DNA of 64,000 nt from Dehalococcoides mccartyi 195 (GCF_000011905.1 NC_002936.3:1054001-1118000); one strand, 5' to 3'; shown: positions 1 to 9,637, counted from the first letter of the stretch. The notes: generated by a model not told the origin, from the letters alone. Translations and numbers: made by a program.

Positions 1-609
1 CGTATCCGAATAGTCAGGCAAAAGAGCGGCAGATATACCCAAATCCTGACAGATGCGCTTTATATAGCGGATATCTGCCGGAGATATCATTCCGGGCATT
101 ATGTTTATGCCGCCATGTTCTTCTTTTTTCACAGCCAGAGCCTTAGCGGTTGCCAGAACAGCCTTGTGAAAACCGGTCAGGTGTGAACCGGCATAACTGG
201 GGGTAGAAGCGAAAACCAGCTGGGTCTCACCCAAATCAACGCTTTGGCGGAATTCTTCTATTAAGGCCGGCACATTTTCACCAATGGTTTCTGAAAGGCA
301 GGTGCTGGCAATACCTATAAGGTCAGGCTGATATTGAGAAATAACATTTTTCAAGCCGCAAAAAAGGTTATCCTTGCCCCCGAAGACAGTGGCCTCTTCT
401 CCAAAGGAAGAGGAAGCAATATCCATAGGCTCGCGGAAATGGCTGATAGTATAACGGCGGATATAGGTTGCACAGCCCTGCCCGCCGTGAAGATAAGGCA
501 GACAGCGGGCTATCCCCGAAAAGGCAATGCTTGCCCCAAGAGGTGCGCATAAATAACAGGCGTTACGGGTAGCCTCGTGAGGGGCAGTTTGATAATCAGA
601 AACAGTCAT
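1..609 (-). CDS. nifN: NifN, nitrogenase FeMo-cofactor scaffold subunit (partial, C-terminus off the window)
   Basis: My translation from the ATG at 609 gives 203 residues, open to the window edge, so the C-terminal half is missing here. The start overlaps the nifE stop as ATGA. It resembles NifK, with HGGQGCATY, FGGKDNL, STCLSETIGENV and TPSYAGSHLTGF blocks. Position after nifE and its difference from the separate nifK support NifN. With NifE it forms the scaffold on which the NifB product is matured into FeMo-cofactor before transfer to NifDK. Translational coupling with nifE fits a one-to-one complex. Confidence 0.9.
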   Translation of the reverse strand, partial: MTVSDYQTAPHEATRNACYLCAPLGASIAFSGIARCLPYLHGGQGCATYIRRYTISHFREPMDIASSSFGEEATVFGGKDNLFCGLKNVISQYQPDLIGIASTCLSETIGENVPALIEEFRQSVDLGETQLVFASTPSYAGSHLTGFHKAVLATAKALAVKKEEHGGINIMPGMISPADIRYIKRICQDLGISAALLPDYSDT

Positions 610-1970
610 GTCTGTTCACCCCCGGTATGCAGGCGGCGTCTGGGCATTAGAGACCAGACCGGGCTGCAAACTGAGGTATACACTTCGCGCGCAAAATTAA
701 GCATGCCGCTGTATCCGGCCAGACAAATTTTGCGTTCATGGTTATGGTCACAAAAGCCCACCCCCAGCTTATAGGCAATGGGTCTTTCCTTGACCCCGCC
801 GATAATCAAATCAACCCCTTTTTCCTGCACATATTTAGCCAGCTCCAGCGGGTTGGTATCGTCCAGCAGCACGGTGTCTTCGTCACACAAATCCGCCAGC
901 TGGCGGTAGTCATCTTTATCTCCTGTTTGGGAACCGGCTACCACTGTTTTAATCCCCAGCGTCCGCAGGGAGCGTACCATGGAAAACACCTTGAAAGCCC
1001 CTCCGGTGTAGACCAGCGCTCTGGCCCCCTCCAGCTTCCGCCGGTATTCCCGCAGTTCGGGCATTATAGAGGCTACTTCCTGCGAAACCAGCTCCCGGGT
1101 ACGGCTAAGCATGGCCTCATCTCCCAGCTTTTCCGCCACCTCGTACAGGGCTTTAGACATATCTTCAATACCGAAATAGGAAACCCTGAGGTAAGGAATA
1201 CCATACTTTTCCTGCATCATTCTGGCTAATGCCATCATAGAGCCGGAACACTGGACTACGTTCAGACTAGCCCCGTGGGCACGGCGGATTTCATCTACCC
1301 GGCCATCTCCGGTTATAGTTGAAACTACCTGTATACCCATCCGCCGATAGTATTCCTTTATCTGCCAGATTTCACCGGCTATATTAAAGTCTCCCAGAAT
1401 ATTCAGGCTCAGCTTGCTGATTCCGGCGGTATCAGCCGTACCTACCAGACGGCTCAGGGCCTGGCAGGCAGCCTGATAGCCGTTTTTCTTGGTACCCCTG
1501 AACCCTTCGGAATGAACCGGGATAACATCAATCCCTTTTTCCCGGCTAACAGTCCGGCAAACCGCCTCCACATCATCCCCGATAACCCCCACAATACAGG
1601 TGCTGTATACAAAGGCGGCTTTGGGATGATAAGTATCAATAAGCTCTGTCAGAACCCGGTAGAGTTTCTTTTCCCCTCCGAATATAACGTCCTTTTCCCT
1701 AAGGTCAGTTGAAAAACTCATCCGGTGCAGCTGCGGCCCGGAGGAAAGCGCCCCCCGTATATCCCAGGTATAGGCGGCACAACCTACCGGCCCGTGCACC
1801 AGATGCAGTGCGTCAGCAATGGGGTAAAGAACCACCCGTGAACCGCAAAACACACAGGCGCGCTGGCTTACCGAACCGGCCAGACTGGCCGTATCGCAGA
1901 CCATATCAAAGCCGGCGGCCTTGCCGCCTTCGCGTACCTGTTGTTTACGGTCTTTCAGAATTTCAATCAC
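606..1970 (-). CDS. nifE: NifE, nitrogenase FeMo-cofactor scaffold subunit
   Basis: A 454-residue protein of the nitrogenase component 1 family and NifD-like partner of NifN. N-terminal cysteines at C39, C42 and C64 (the last in HGPVGCAAYTWD) lie where this family binds an Fe-S cluster. The blocks FGGEKKL, YSTCIVGVIGDD and SEGFRGTKKNGYQAA follow. The start is GTG at 1970, ten bases after the nifK stop, with a weak AGGT ahead; no ATG fits better. It ends overlapping nifN. It is kept apart from NifD by its shorter length and by operon order. Confidence 0.93.
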   Translation of the reverse strand: MIEILKDRKQQVREGGKAAGFDMVCDTASLAGSVSQRACVFCGSRVVLYPIADALHLVHGPVGCAAYTWDIRGALSSGPQLHRMSFSTDLREKDVIFGGEKKLYRVLTELIDTYHPKAAFVYSTCIVGVIGDDVEAVCRTVSREKGIDVIPVHSEGFRGTKKNGYQAACQALSRLVGTADTAGISKLSLNILGDFNIAGEIWQIKEYYRRMGIQVVSTITGDGRVDEIRRAHGASLNVVQCSGSMMALARMMQEKYGIPYLRVSYFGIEDMSKALYEVAEKLGDEAMLSRTRELVSQEVASIMPELREYRRKLEGARALVYTGGAFKVFSMVRSLRTLGIKTVVAGSQTGDKDDYRQLADLCDEDTVLLDDTNPLELAKYVQEKGVDLIIGGVKERPIAYKLGVGFCDHNHERKICLAGYSGMLNFAREVYTSVCSPVWSLMPRRRLHTGGEQT

Positions 1971-1980
1971 TTTTGTTTAC

Positions 1981-3366
1981 CTACATGACCAGCTCAAAAG
2001 ATTCTTCTTTGCATTCGCGGTCTTTCTTATCCAAAAAGGCATTTAAAATCATTTCCAGCAAACGCATTGCCCCCCGATAGCCCACAACCGGGAAATACTG
2101 GTGGCCAACCCGGTCAAGAATGGGGAAGCCCAGCCGTACCAGCGGGGTATTTTCATCCCGGGCAATATACTTGCCGTAGGTATTGCCTATCAGCAGGTCT
2201 ACCCCCTCCTGCTTTATCCACTGATGAAGGCGGTACATATCCGCCCCCGGCCCCTGGGCTATTTTGGCTTCGGGGACTGAATCCCCCAGCACTGCGGCCA
2301 TTCTTTCTTCAAACCTTTTACCCGGCGTACCGGTCAGAACATATACCGGCTTCATATTAAGCAGCACCAGAAACTCGCTTAGGGCTACCAGCTGGTCAGG
2401 GTCTCCCCACAAAGCCACCCGCTTGCCGTAAGTGTACTGATGCAGGTTGGATATCAGATTTAGCAGGCGGCCGCGTTCTTCGGTAATGCTCTCAGGCACG
2501 TCAACATGAAAGCGCTTGCAAAGGGCATTTATAAAGCGGTCAGTTGCCTGCAGGCCGATGGGCAAATCCAGCAGGTCATAGGGCACTTTGCATTTTGAAT
2601 CCAGCTGGAGTGCTGCCGGGCCGGAGGCCGCTTCACCCAAAGCAAAGGTGATTTTGCTGCGGCCGGTATCACGGAGCTGCTTAATAGTAGTTCCCCCGGC
2701 CGGAAAAAGCTCGGAATGACCGGTAAGGGGAGTATCCAGCACCCCGGAGGTATCCGGGAACATAATGTAATTTATGCCCATTGCCTCTACCAGGCGTTTA
2801 ATTTCCCGCATATCCGCCGGTTCTACCCAACCCGGGATAATATTGGCGCGCCGCTCCGGCATGCCTTCAGCCGGTTCAGACAAATACTGCACCATGGATT
2901 TCACCATGTTGGCGAAACCGGTCACATGTGAGCCGGCATAGCTGGGGGTATTGGTATGGATAACCAGTTTTCCCTGCGGGATATGATTTTCTATTTTGGC
3001 CTTGCTGATAATCTGGGTAATATCATCACCGATAGTTTCAGACAAACAGGTAGTATGAACGGCAATAATATCCGGATTATAAACGCTGAATATATTGTCA
3101 ATAGCCTGGAGCAGATTGGCCTGCCCGCCGAAGACGCTGGCCCCTTCGGTAAAGGAGCTGGTACCGCTAAGCACCTGCTCCTTATAGTGGCGGGTCAGGG
3201 TGCTGCGGTGATACGCACAGCACCCCTGTGAGCCGTGGCTGTGCGGCAGGCAGTTATGAATACCCAGCGCGGCATACATGGCCCCTATGGGCTGGCATGT
3301 TTTAGCCGGGTTAATTGTCAGTGCTTCACGGGGCGAATCCCCGGGTGCGGTATGTCTGAGTAACAT
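1981..3366 (-). CDS. nifK: NifK, nitrogenase MoFe protein beta subunit
   Basis: A 461-residue beta subunit of dinitrogenase. The P-cluster cysteines are visible as C24 (KTCQPIGA), C49 or C50 (GSQGCCAYHR) and C107 (HTTCLSETIGDD); their spacing of 25 and 83 residues matches the Azotobacter protein. It lacks the long N-terminal extension of proteobacterial NifK, as in clostridial and archaeal nitrogenases. The ATG at 3366 follows GGAGGG at a rather long 12-base spacing and lies 28 bases after nifD. With NifD it forms the alpha2-beta2 enzyme that reduces N2 using electrons from NifH. Confidence 0.96.
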   Translation of the reverse strand: MLLRHTAPGDSPREALTINPAKTCQPIGAMYAALGIHNCLPHSHGSQGCCAYHRSTLTRHYKEQVLSGTSSFTEGASVFGGQANLLQAIDNIFSVYNPDIIAVHTTCLSETIGDDITQIISKAKIENHIPQGKLVIHTNTPSYAGSHVTGFANMVKSMVQYLSEPAEGMPERRANIIPGWVEPADMREIKRLVEAMGINYIMFPDTSGVLDTPLTGHSELFPAGGTTIKQLRDTGRSKITFALGEAASGPAALQLDSKCKVPYDLLDLPIGLQATDRFINALCKRFHVDVPESITEERGRLLNLISNLHQYTYGKRVALWGDPDQLVALSEFLVLLNMKPVYVLTGTPGKRFEERMAAVLGDSVPEAKIAQGPGADMYRLHQWIKQEGVDLLIGNTYGKYIARDENTPLVRLGFPILDRVGHQYFPVVGYRGAMRLLEMILNAFLDKKDRECKEESFELVM

Positions 3367-3394
3367 AGACTAGTTTATCCCTCCGTTCCCCCAA

Positions 3395-5014
3395 TCAGAT
3401 TCCATAGGTAGCTTTAACCTGAGTCTGGCGCTGCCAGGGTGCTTCAAGGTAAGACCAGATACGGCTGCTTACCAGCCGGTCAACATCTTTGTAAAAGTTA
3501 ATTGCCCCTTCAAACCCGGCAAACGGGCCGCCGTAATCGTAGCTATGAAGCTGCAGGCAGGGTATACCGGTTTTCTGAACTGCGTATTTTTCCTTAACAC
3601 CGGCACAATATAAATCCGGCTTATAGAGTTCCAGCAGGCGGAATGTTTCGTGGTGGCTGGGCTCGTCTATGGTAAGTGACCCGGCTTCCATCTCCGGCAT
3701 CATACCGGCATAGTCCTTAAATTCCACCCCATTTGCAGCCAGCTCAGCGCATTTCTCAGGGCTTACTCTTTCCTTATACCTTTCGGGGTCTTTTTCTACG
3801 GTCAGCTCCTCAATATTGCGTGAATCAGCATCCACCGTAATGCTGGGCAGTACCCTGCGTCCTTCATAATCATCCCGGTGGGCAAATTCATAACCGGCCG
3901 CCACCACTTCCATACCCAGCTCTTTAAAAAGCTCCTGATAGTGGTGGGCGCGTGAACCGCCTACAAAAAGCATCACCTTCTTGCCGCGGCAGCGTTCCTG
4001 GTACAGCTGGCGGGCTTCCGAAACCGCCGGCATTTCTTCTTCAATAACCCGTTCGGTCTGTTCAATCAGCTTTTCATCCCCGAAATAACGGGCAATCTTG
4101 CGCAGGGACTTGGCAGTTGCTTCCGCCCCGATAAAATTAACCTTAATCCAGGGAATGCCGTATTTGGTTTCCATCATATCAGCCATATAGTTGATAGAAC
4201 GGTGGCACATGACCAGATTAAGTTCGGCAGTATGGGAACGGCACATGCTGTCATGGTCTGAGTTGCCGCAGAAGGTTGAAACCAGCTCAAACCCGCAGCG
4301 GGCAAACAGGTCTTCAATTACAAAAGCGTCCCCGCCGATGTTATATTCACCCAGCAGATTTACCCGGTAGGGTGAGGGCGAAGCGGTGTTATCCGTACCC
4401 ACCATATGCTTGAATATCTGGTTGTTGGCTATATGGTGTCCGGCAGACTGTGAGACCCCCTTGTAGCCTTCACAGCTGAAACCGAAAACCTTGATGCCCA
4501 GTTTTTCCTGCGCCGCCCGGGTAACCTGATGGATATCGTCTCCAATCAGACCCACCGGACAGGTAGCATGAACAACTATGGTCTTGGGCTTGAAAAGCTG
4601 GTATGCCTCTTCTATAGCCTGGGCCAGTTTTTTCTCACCCCCGAAGACTATTTCTGACTCCTGCATATCAGTAGATAAACAGTAAGTCATAAAATTTTCG
4701 TCTTCCGGCTTGGGCGGGCGGGTCTGGTTACGCCGGGTCAGCCATGAATAAAAACCGCACCCGATAGGGCCGTGAGTAATGCTTAAAACATCTCTGGTGG
4801 GCCCCAAAATAACGCCTTTGCACCCTGCATAAGCACAGCCCCGCATGGTAATCAGGCCGGGAACAGTCCGGGCGTTGGCCGCAATTTGGGGTGTTTCGTC
4901 TGTGCCGGTATTAACTACAATAGCCTTAGCCCTTTTGCGGGCAATTTTTGAAGGAAAATCAGCAACCAGCTTATCCTTGATTTCCTCCGGGTTATATATT
5001 GATTCCTTTACCAC
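3395..5014 (-). CDS. nifD: NifD, nitrogenase MoFe protein alpha subunit
   Basis: A 539-residue catalytic subunit. P-cluster cysteines are C60, C86 and C152. The FeMo-cofactor ligands are C270 (NLVMCHRS) and H490 (LQLHSYDYGG), and the substrate-site Gln-His pair is in QSAGHH near 189-194. All key residues are present, so the enzyme should be a functional Mo nitrogenase. It is longer than the usual 475-490 residues because of an insertion of roughly 50 residues around 388-445, as in the Clostridium pasteurianum type. It follows nifI2 by 11 bases and precedes nifK. Confidence 0.97.
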   Translation of the reverse strand: MVKESIYNPEEIKDKLVADFPSKIARKRAKAIVVNTGTDETPQIAANARTVPGLITMRGCAYAGCKGVILGPTRDVLSITHGPIGCGFYSWLTRRNQTRPPKPEDENFMTYCLSTDMQESEIVFGGEKKLAQAIEEAYQLFKPKTIVVHATCPVGLIGDDIHQVTRAAQEKLGIKVFGFSCEGYKGVSQSAGHHIANNQIFKHMVGTDNTASPSPYRVNLLGEYNIGGDAFVIEDLFARCGFELVSTFCGNSDHDSMCRSHTAELNLVMCHRSINYMADMMETKYGIPWIKVNFIGAEATAKSLRKIARYFGDEKLIEQTERVIEEEMPAVSEARQLYQERCRGKKVMLFVGGSRAHHYQELFKELGMEVVAAGYEFAHRDDYEGRRVLPSITVDADSRNIEELTVEKDPERYKERVSPEKCAELAANGVEFKDYAGMMPEMEAGSLTIDEPSHHETFRLLELYKPDLYCAGVKEKYAVQKTGIPCLQLHSYDYGGPFAGFEGAINFYKDVDRLVSSRIWSYLEAPWQRQTQVKATYGI

Positions 5015-5025
5015 GGTTTTGCTCC

Positions 5026-5418
5026 TTACAAGACATTGACCACAGAGTCTATGGCGTCCTCGCCCCGTTCACCTGTACGTAACCGTACCGCTTCCAGTAC
5101 CGGCATGACAAAGATTTTGCCGTCACCGTGATTTTCTGTCCGGTTTACTTCTATAACTGTATTAACCACTGTTTTCACCTGATCATCCGGCACCACCAGG
5201 GTAATCAGCCGCTTGGGTACCAGCTTGAGAGACGGCCCAAGCTGGGAAATGGCTTCTTCATGGCCGCCTTCGGCTCCCGCCAGCAGCAGATAATCCACAT
5301 TACCTTTACCCCGGCCCATGGTCTTCAGCATCGTAATGGAAGCAAAGCCAGCATCCACCAGGGCGCGCTTAGTAATATTTATCTTGTTAAACCTGATAAT
5401 AGCCATAACCTCTTTCAT
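5026..5418 (-). CDS. nifI2: NifI2, nitrogenase PII-like regulator
   Basis: A 130-residue PII-family protein beginning MKEVMAIIRFNKINITKRAL, with a long T-loop region and the C-terminal HGDGKIFVMPV block typical of PII. It lies between nifH and nifD, second of a pair. That is the NifI1-NifI2 arrangement of archaeal and anaerobe nitrogenases. In methanogens the NifI1-NifI2 complex binds dinitrogenase and switches it off when 2-oxoglutarate is low, that is, when ammonium is plentiful. Function here is inferred from that precedent and from position. Confidence 0.92.
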   Translation of the reverse strand: MKEVMAIIRFNKINITKRALVDAGFASITMLKTMGRGKGNVDYLLLAGAEGGHEEAISQLGPSLKLVPKRLITLVVPDDQVKTVVNTVIEVNRTENHGDGKIFVMPVLEAVRLRTGERGEDAIDSVVNVL

Positions 5419-5427
5419 ATGTACCCC

Positions 5428-5757
5428 CTACAAAACAGCGCTGCCGGTGCTGATGGTATAGGCTTCTTCCACCGGTGAGATAAAAATCTTACCGTCACCG
5501 AAGTTGCCTTTTTCACCAGTCCGGGCAGTTTTCATAATGGTATCAATGACAAATTCCTTGTCCTTGTCATCTATAACTGTCAAAAGCAGCACTTTGGGCA
5601 ATTCGTCATAGGAAACACTGCCAGCCCGGATACCCCGCTGTTTGCCGCGCCCGAAAACGTCTATCTTGGTAACAGCCGGAAAGCCGGCATACATAAGCTC
5701 CGCCATAACATCGTCCACTTTTTCAGGGCGCACAATGGCCCGCACCATAATCATCAT
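5428..5757 (-). CDS. nifI1: NifI1, nitrogenase PII-like regulator
   Basis: A 109-residue PII-family protein of ordinary PII length, with VRAIVRPEKVDDVMAEL at the start and FGDGKIFISPVEEAYTI near the C-terminus. It is first of the pair, 24 bases after nifH and 9 bases before nifI2, which matches nifI1 elsewhere. With NifI2 it is expected to give rapid post-translational control of nitrogenase, in addition to transcriptional control at the nifH promoter. No AmtB gene adjoins it, which argues against a general GlnK role. Confidence 0.92.
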   Translation of the reverse strand: MMIMVRAIVRPEKVDDVMAELMYAGFPAVTKIDVFGRGKQRGIRAGSVSYDELPKVLLLTVIDDKDKEFVIDTIMKTARTGEKGNFGDGKIFISPVEEAYTISTGSAVL

Positions 5758-5781
5758 TGTCGTCTCCTCTTTTGAAATTTA

Positions 5782-6660
<879 letters not shown>

Positions 6661-6689
6661 TCACTTTACCAATTCTGTATTGCCGCACG

Positions 6690-6739
6690 GTTTCTATCAG
6701 GTAAAATATTTGTTTCCCGCAGATTTCCAAAAGGTAAAC
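6690..6739 (-). promoter_or_regulatory. GlnR-like box array upstream of nifH
   Basis: On the minus strand this reads as five boxes separated by exactly six bases each: TTTAC, GAAAT, GAAAC, TTTAC, GAAAC. The 11-bp phasing and box sequences resemble the gTnAC-n6-GaAAC sites of actinobacterial GlnR. The array ends 83 bases before the nifH start, in the 177-bp modC-nifH gap. I could not pick a convincing -10 element, which would suit an activated promoter. That GlnR-type binding occurs here is inference. Confidence 0.7.
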
Positions 6740-6783
6740 TGGCCGCAAGCAGAAAAGTACCAGAGAGAAAAACCAGATTCTAA

Positions 6784-7890
6784 TCAACCAGCCAGGCTGC
6801 CGGTTTGGGCTGTTTCCCCTGCCTGTCCAACTACTACCAGATGCTCCGTGGGGAAACAGAAATTGAGGCGGCTGCCCACTTTAAGGGAAGCATCCGCCGG
6901 AGGGGGAAGAAAGGCTTCAAAGGTATACTGCAAATTTGCACCGGCGGAAAAGAAACAGCGGGTTGAAGCGACTTCATTTATCACTCCGCTGACCACCCCC
7001 GGCAGGCTGTTTTCTTCGGCGGCCGCAGACACCCGGACAAATTCAGAGCGGATACCCAAAGTAAGACGCATACCTACCGCCAGCTGCATCTGTTCAGGCA
7101 GACGTATCTTGAACAGGCTAAGGCCGGGTACTTCCAGATATAAATCCTGTCCGATTATCTGGCTGACTGTCCCGACCAGCAGGTTTTTAAAGCCCATCAG
7201 CCCGGCTACCGTCAGATTAGCCGGAGAACCCACTATCTTGCCTTTGTCCCCGCACTGGGCTATCCGCCCGGATTCATATATGGCCATTTTGGATGACATC
7301 CGGTAGCCTTCGGCAAAATTATGGGTAACCAGAATAATAATGCCCTTGTAAAACTGCTGAAGGCTAAGCAGCTCTATTTCCAGACTTTCCTTAACCACCG
7401 CGTCCAAAGCCGAAAAAGGCTCATCCAGCAGGAGTACCCTGGGTTCGGGGGCAATGGCTCTGGCCAAAGCTACCCGCTGCTGCTGCCCGGCAGACAGCTG
7501 GCTGGGAAAGCGATGCCCCAGAGAGGCTATATGCATATTTTCCATCAGACGGGTGATAATGCCGTCACTTTCGGCCTTTTCCAGATGCCTTATACCATAA
7601 GCAATGTTATCCCTGACGGTAAGGTGGGGAAAAAGGGCATAGTTTTGAAAAACAAATCCCACCCGGCGTACCTGAGGGCGGATATCAATCTTGCGGGAGG
7701 TATCCAGCAGGACTTCCCCGTTCAGATTTATATACCCTTCGTCAACCTGAGTAAGCCCGGCAACACACTGCAGGGTCATGGTTTTGCCGGAACCGGAAGG
7801 CCCCAGCATAGCCATTATCCCGCTGTCAGCCGAAAAAGCCACCTCCAAATCAAAACCGGGCAGTTTCTTTTTTATGTTAACTTCAAGCAT
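6784..7890 (-). CDS. modC: ModC, molybdate ABC transporter ATP-binding protein
   Basis: A 368-residue ATPase with Walker A GPSGSGKT (30-37), signature LSAGQQQ (132-138), Walker B VLLLDEP (152-158) and a C-terminal TOBE/Mop-like domain (about 270-360) that in this family senses oxyanion. It powers uptake through ModB. Third gene of modABC and immediately upstream of the nif promoter region, so molybdate supply is placed with the enzyme that needs it. Sulfate or tungstate transport is possible by sequence alone; nif context favours molybdate. Confidence 0.88.
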   Translation of the reverse strand: MLEVNIKKKLPGFDLEVAFSADSGIMAMLGPSGSGKTMTLQCVAGLTQVDEGYINLNGEVLLDTSRKIDIRPQVRRVGFVFQNYALFPHLTVRDNIAYGIRHLEKAESDGIITRLMENMHIASLGHRFPSQLSAGQQQRVALARAIAPEPRVLLLDEPFSALDAVVKESLEIELLSLQQFYKGIIILVTHNFAEGYRMSSKMAIYESGRIAQCGDKGKIVGSPANLTVAGLMGFKNLLVGTVSQIIGQDLYLEVPGLSLFKIRLPEQMQLAVGMRLTLGIRSEFVRVSAAAEENSLPGVVSGVINEVASTRCFFSAGANLQYTFEAFLPPPADASLKVGSRLNFCFPTEHLVVVGQAGETAQTGSLAG

Positions 7891-7932
7891 TTACCCCCTC
7901 CTCAAAGCCATTTCAGCCGCCTTACCGCCGTT

Positions 7933-8613
7933 TTAGGGCTTGGCCGGTATTTTCAGCTTCCAGTAAGTCAAAGCCGCCAGTGATACAAAAGAAATGGCCA
8001 GTACAATAAAGACCAGTACCATAGCTTTATCCGTATGTCCGGCCTGAATATTGAAATAAATAGCCACCGGAATAGTGGTGGTCTTGCCGGGTATATTTCC
8101 GGCCAGCATCAGGGTAGCCCCGAATTCACCCAGAGCCCGGGCAAACGCCAGCACAGTAGCCGCCATAATAGCCGGACGGGCAGCCGGCATGGTAATAGTC
8201 CAGAAAACCCGCCACTCGCTAGCCCCCAGTGTCCGGGCGGCATTTTCAATATTTACGTCCACCTGCTCAAAACCCGCTCTGGCGGACATATACATCAGGG
8301 GAAAGGTCATGATAACGGCGGCGATTACGGTGGCCGGCCAGGAGAATACTACCGTCATATCAAACAGCGATAGGAATTCTCCCAGCGGCCCGTTTTTGCC
8401 AAACAGCATCAGCAGGCCGAAACCGACCACCGTAGGCGGAAGCACCAGCGGCAGGATAAAAATCCCGTCTATCATGCCCTTGTATTTGCCTGAGTATCTG
8501 GCCATCCAGCGGGCTACCGCAATACCCAGAATAAAGGTTATGGCGGTAGTAACCAGAACCGTTTTGCATGATATCCACAGTGGTAAAAGATATGAATCCA
8601 CATCCGCTTCCAA
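7933..8613 (-). CDS. modB: ModB, molybdate ABC transporter permease
   Basis: An inner-membrane permease of 226 residues with about five hydrophobic segments and the cytoplasmic EAA loop (AARTLGASEWRVFWTITMP) that docks to the ATPase. The start is uncertain. A TTG at 8613 has no ribosome site, while an in-frame GTG at 8601 has GGAAG five bases ahead and would give 222 residues. It lies 17 bases after modA and 42 bases before modC. Confidence 0.88.
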   Translation of the reverse strand: MEADVDSYLLPLWISCKTVLVTTAITFILGIAVARWMARYSGKYKGMIDGIFILPLVLPPTVVGFGLLMLFGKNGPLGEFLSLFDMTVVFSWPATVIAAVIMTFPLMYMSARAGFEQVDVNIENAARTLGASEWRVFWTITMPAARPAIMAATVLAFARALGEFGATLMLAGNIPGKTTTIPVAIYFNIQAGHTDKAMVLVFIVLAISFVSLAALTYWKLKIPAKP

Positions 8614-8630
8614 TAAGTTAATTTAAGGGT

Positions 8631-9434
8631 TTAACCCTCAGCTAAACTAAAGCCGTATTCGGCAAAGATAGCAGCCGCTTCCTGCCCGAAAAGAAAATCT
8701 ATATATGCCTGGGCAGCTTCAATATCCTGGCAGCCCTTTATAATGGCGGCAGGGTATACAATCAGGGTATTCACCTCAGCCGGGGCTTCGGCTACTATCA
8801 CTACACCATCTGTAATGGCAGCATCAGTGGAATAAACAATACCGGCTTCCACATTAGCGCCTTCCACATAGCCCAGAACCTGGCGGACATCACTGCCTAA
8901 AATCAGCTTGGGCAGCAGCTGGTCATAAATACCCAGTATCTCCAAAGCTTTTTTACCGTAAGTTCCCGCCGGTACAAATTCCGGGTCACCCAGGGCGATG
9001 CGCACCACGCCTGAATCCAGAAGGTCCATAAAACTGTCCAGCCCCAGGGTACTATCAGACGGGACAATCAGAACAATCTTATTATTCAAAAGATTGCGGC
9101 GGCTGGAATCCACCAGAAAACCGCCTTCTTCCAGGGCATTCATCTGGGCGGGTGCCGCCGAGATAAACACATCTACCGGAGCCCCGTTTTCAATCTGCTT
9201 CTGCAAAGTACCGGAAGAAGCAAAGTTGACACTCAAAGTAACCCAGCTGTTTTCCTGCATGTACAGGGCATTAATCTCCTGGAGGGCATCAGTCATGCTG
9301 GCGGCGGCGGAAATACTGATTTCAACAGCTACATGGTTTTCCTCAGCCGGGGAACAGCCGGAAAAAACCAACACCCCCATTACCGCAAAAACAGCCACAA
9401 ACCGGGGTAAAATACGGTTAACCATTCTCTTCAT
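8631..9434 (-). CDS. modA: ModA, molybdate-binding lipoprotein
   Basis: A 267-residue periplasmic-type binding protein with a lipoprotein signal ending in the lipobox VFSGC (cysteine near 27). The mature part starts AVEISISAAASMTDALQEI, characteristic of ModA-type oxyanion receptors, with further blocks FASSGTLQKQIENGAPVDVFISA and AEAPAEVNTLIVYPAAI. First gene of the modABC operon. A leader of about 150 bases with possible RNA structure and a GlnR-like box array lie upstream. Confidence 0.92.
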   Translation of the reverse strand: MKRMVNRILPRFVAVFAVMGVLVFSGCSPAEENHVAVEISISAAASMTDALQEINALYMQENSWVTLSVNFASSGTLQKQIENGAPVDVFISAAPAQMNALEEGGFLVDSSRRNLLNNKIVLIVPSDSTLGLDSFMDLLDSGVVRIALGDPEFVPAGTYGKKALEILGIYDQLLPKLILGSDVRQVLGYVEGANVEAGIVYSTDAAITDGVVIVAEAPAEVNTLIVYPAAIIKGCQDIEAAQAYIDFLFGQEAAAIFAEYGFSLAEG

Positions 9435-9451
9435 AAAATTTGTCTCCTCTT

Positions 9452-9546
9452 CAGGGCCAAGGAATGTGAAATAGCTTTCCTCAGAAAACTAACCGGCCGG
9501 GATTTAGATATCCTGAGAGTTAGTGGCTTCCAATAATCCAGCCCTG
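9452..9546 (-). promoter_or_regulatory. Possible structured leader RNA of modA
   Basis: The modA leader can fold. CAGGGC (9541-9546 read on the minus strand) can pair with GCCCTG (9452-9457). ACTAAC and GTTAGT arms (9519-9524 and 9488-9493) can pair, and CTCAG/CTGAG arms (9480-9484 and 9513-9517) overlap that helix in a crossing way, so they would be a pseudoknot or an alternative fold. I cannot match it to the molybdenum-cofactor riboswitch consensus from memory, so it is only a structured-leader candidate. Confidence 0.3.
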
Positions 9547-9587
9547 CTTTTAATATATTTACTATACAAAAGCAGTGTTGCCAGCTA

Positions 9588-9637
9588 ATTAATGGCAGTT
9601 AAAATGTTTGTTTCTTGAATGTTTCCGGCAGGTAAAC
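9588..9637 (-). promoter_or_regulatory. GlnR-like box array upstream of modA
   Basis: On the minus strand the boxes TTTAC, GAAAC, GAAAC and TTTAA are separated by six bases each, followed by a degenerate fifth box TTAAT. The array aligns without gaps with the one before nifH. It ends 153 bases before modA. A possible promoter (TTAGCT, 16 bases, TATAGT) lies just downstream, overlapping the end of the array. Confidence 0.65.

Noticed and set aside
8626-8638. AGGGTTTAACCCT palindrome at the modA stop as a terminator
   Set aside because: The stem is short, lacks a T-tract and lies between co-translated modA and modB.
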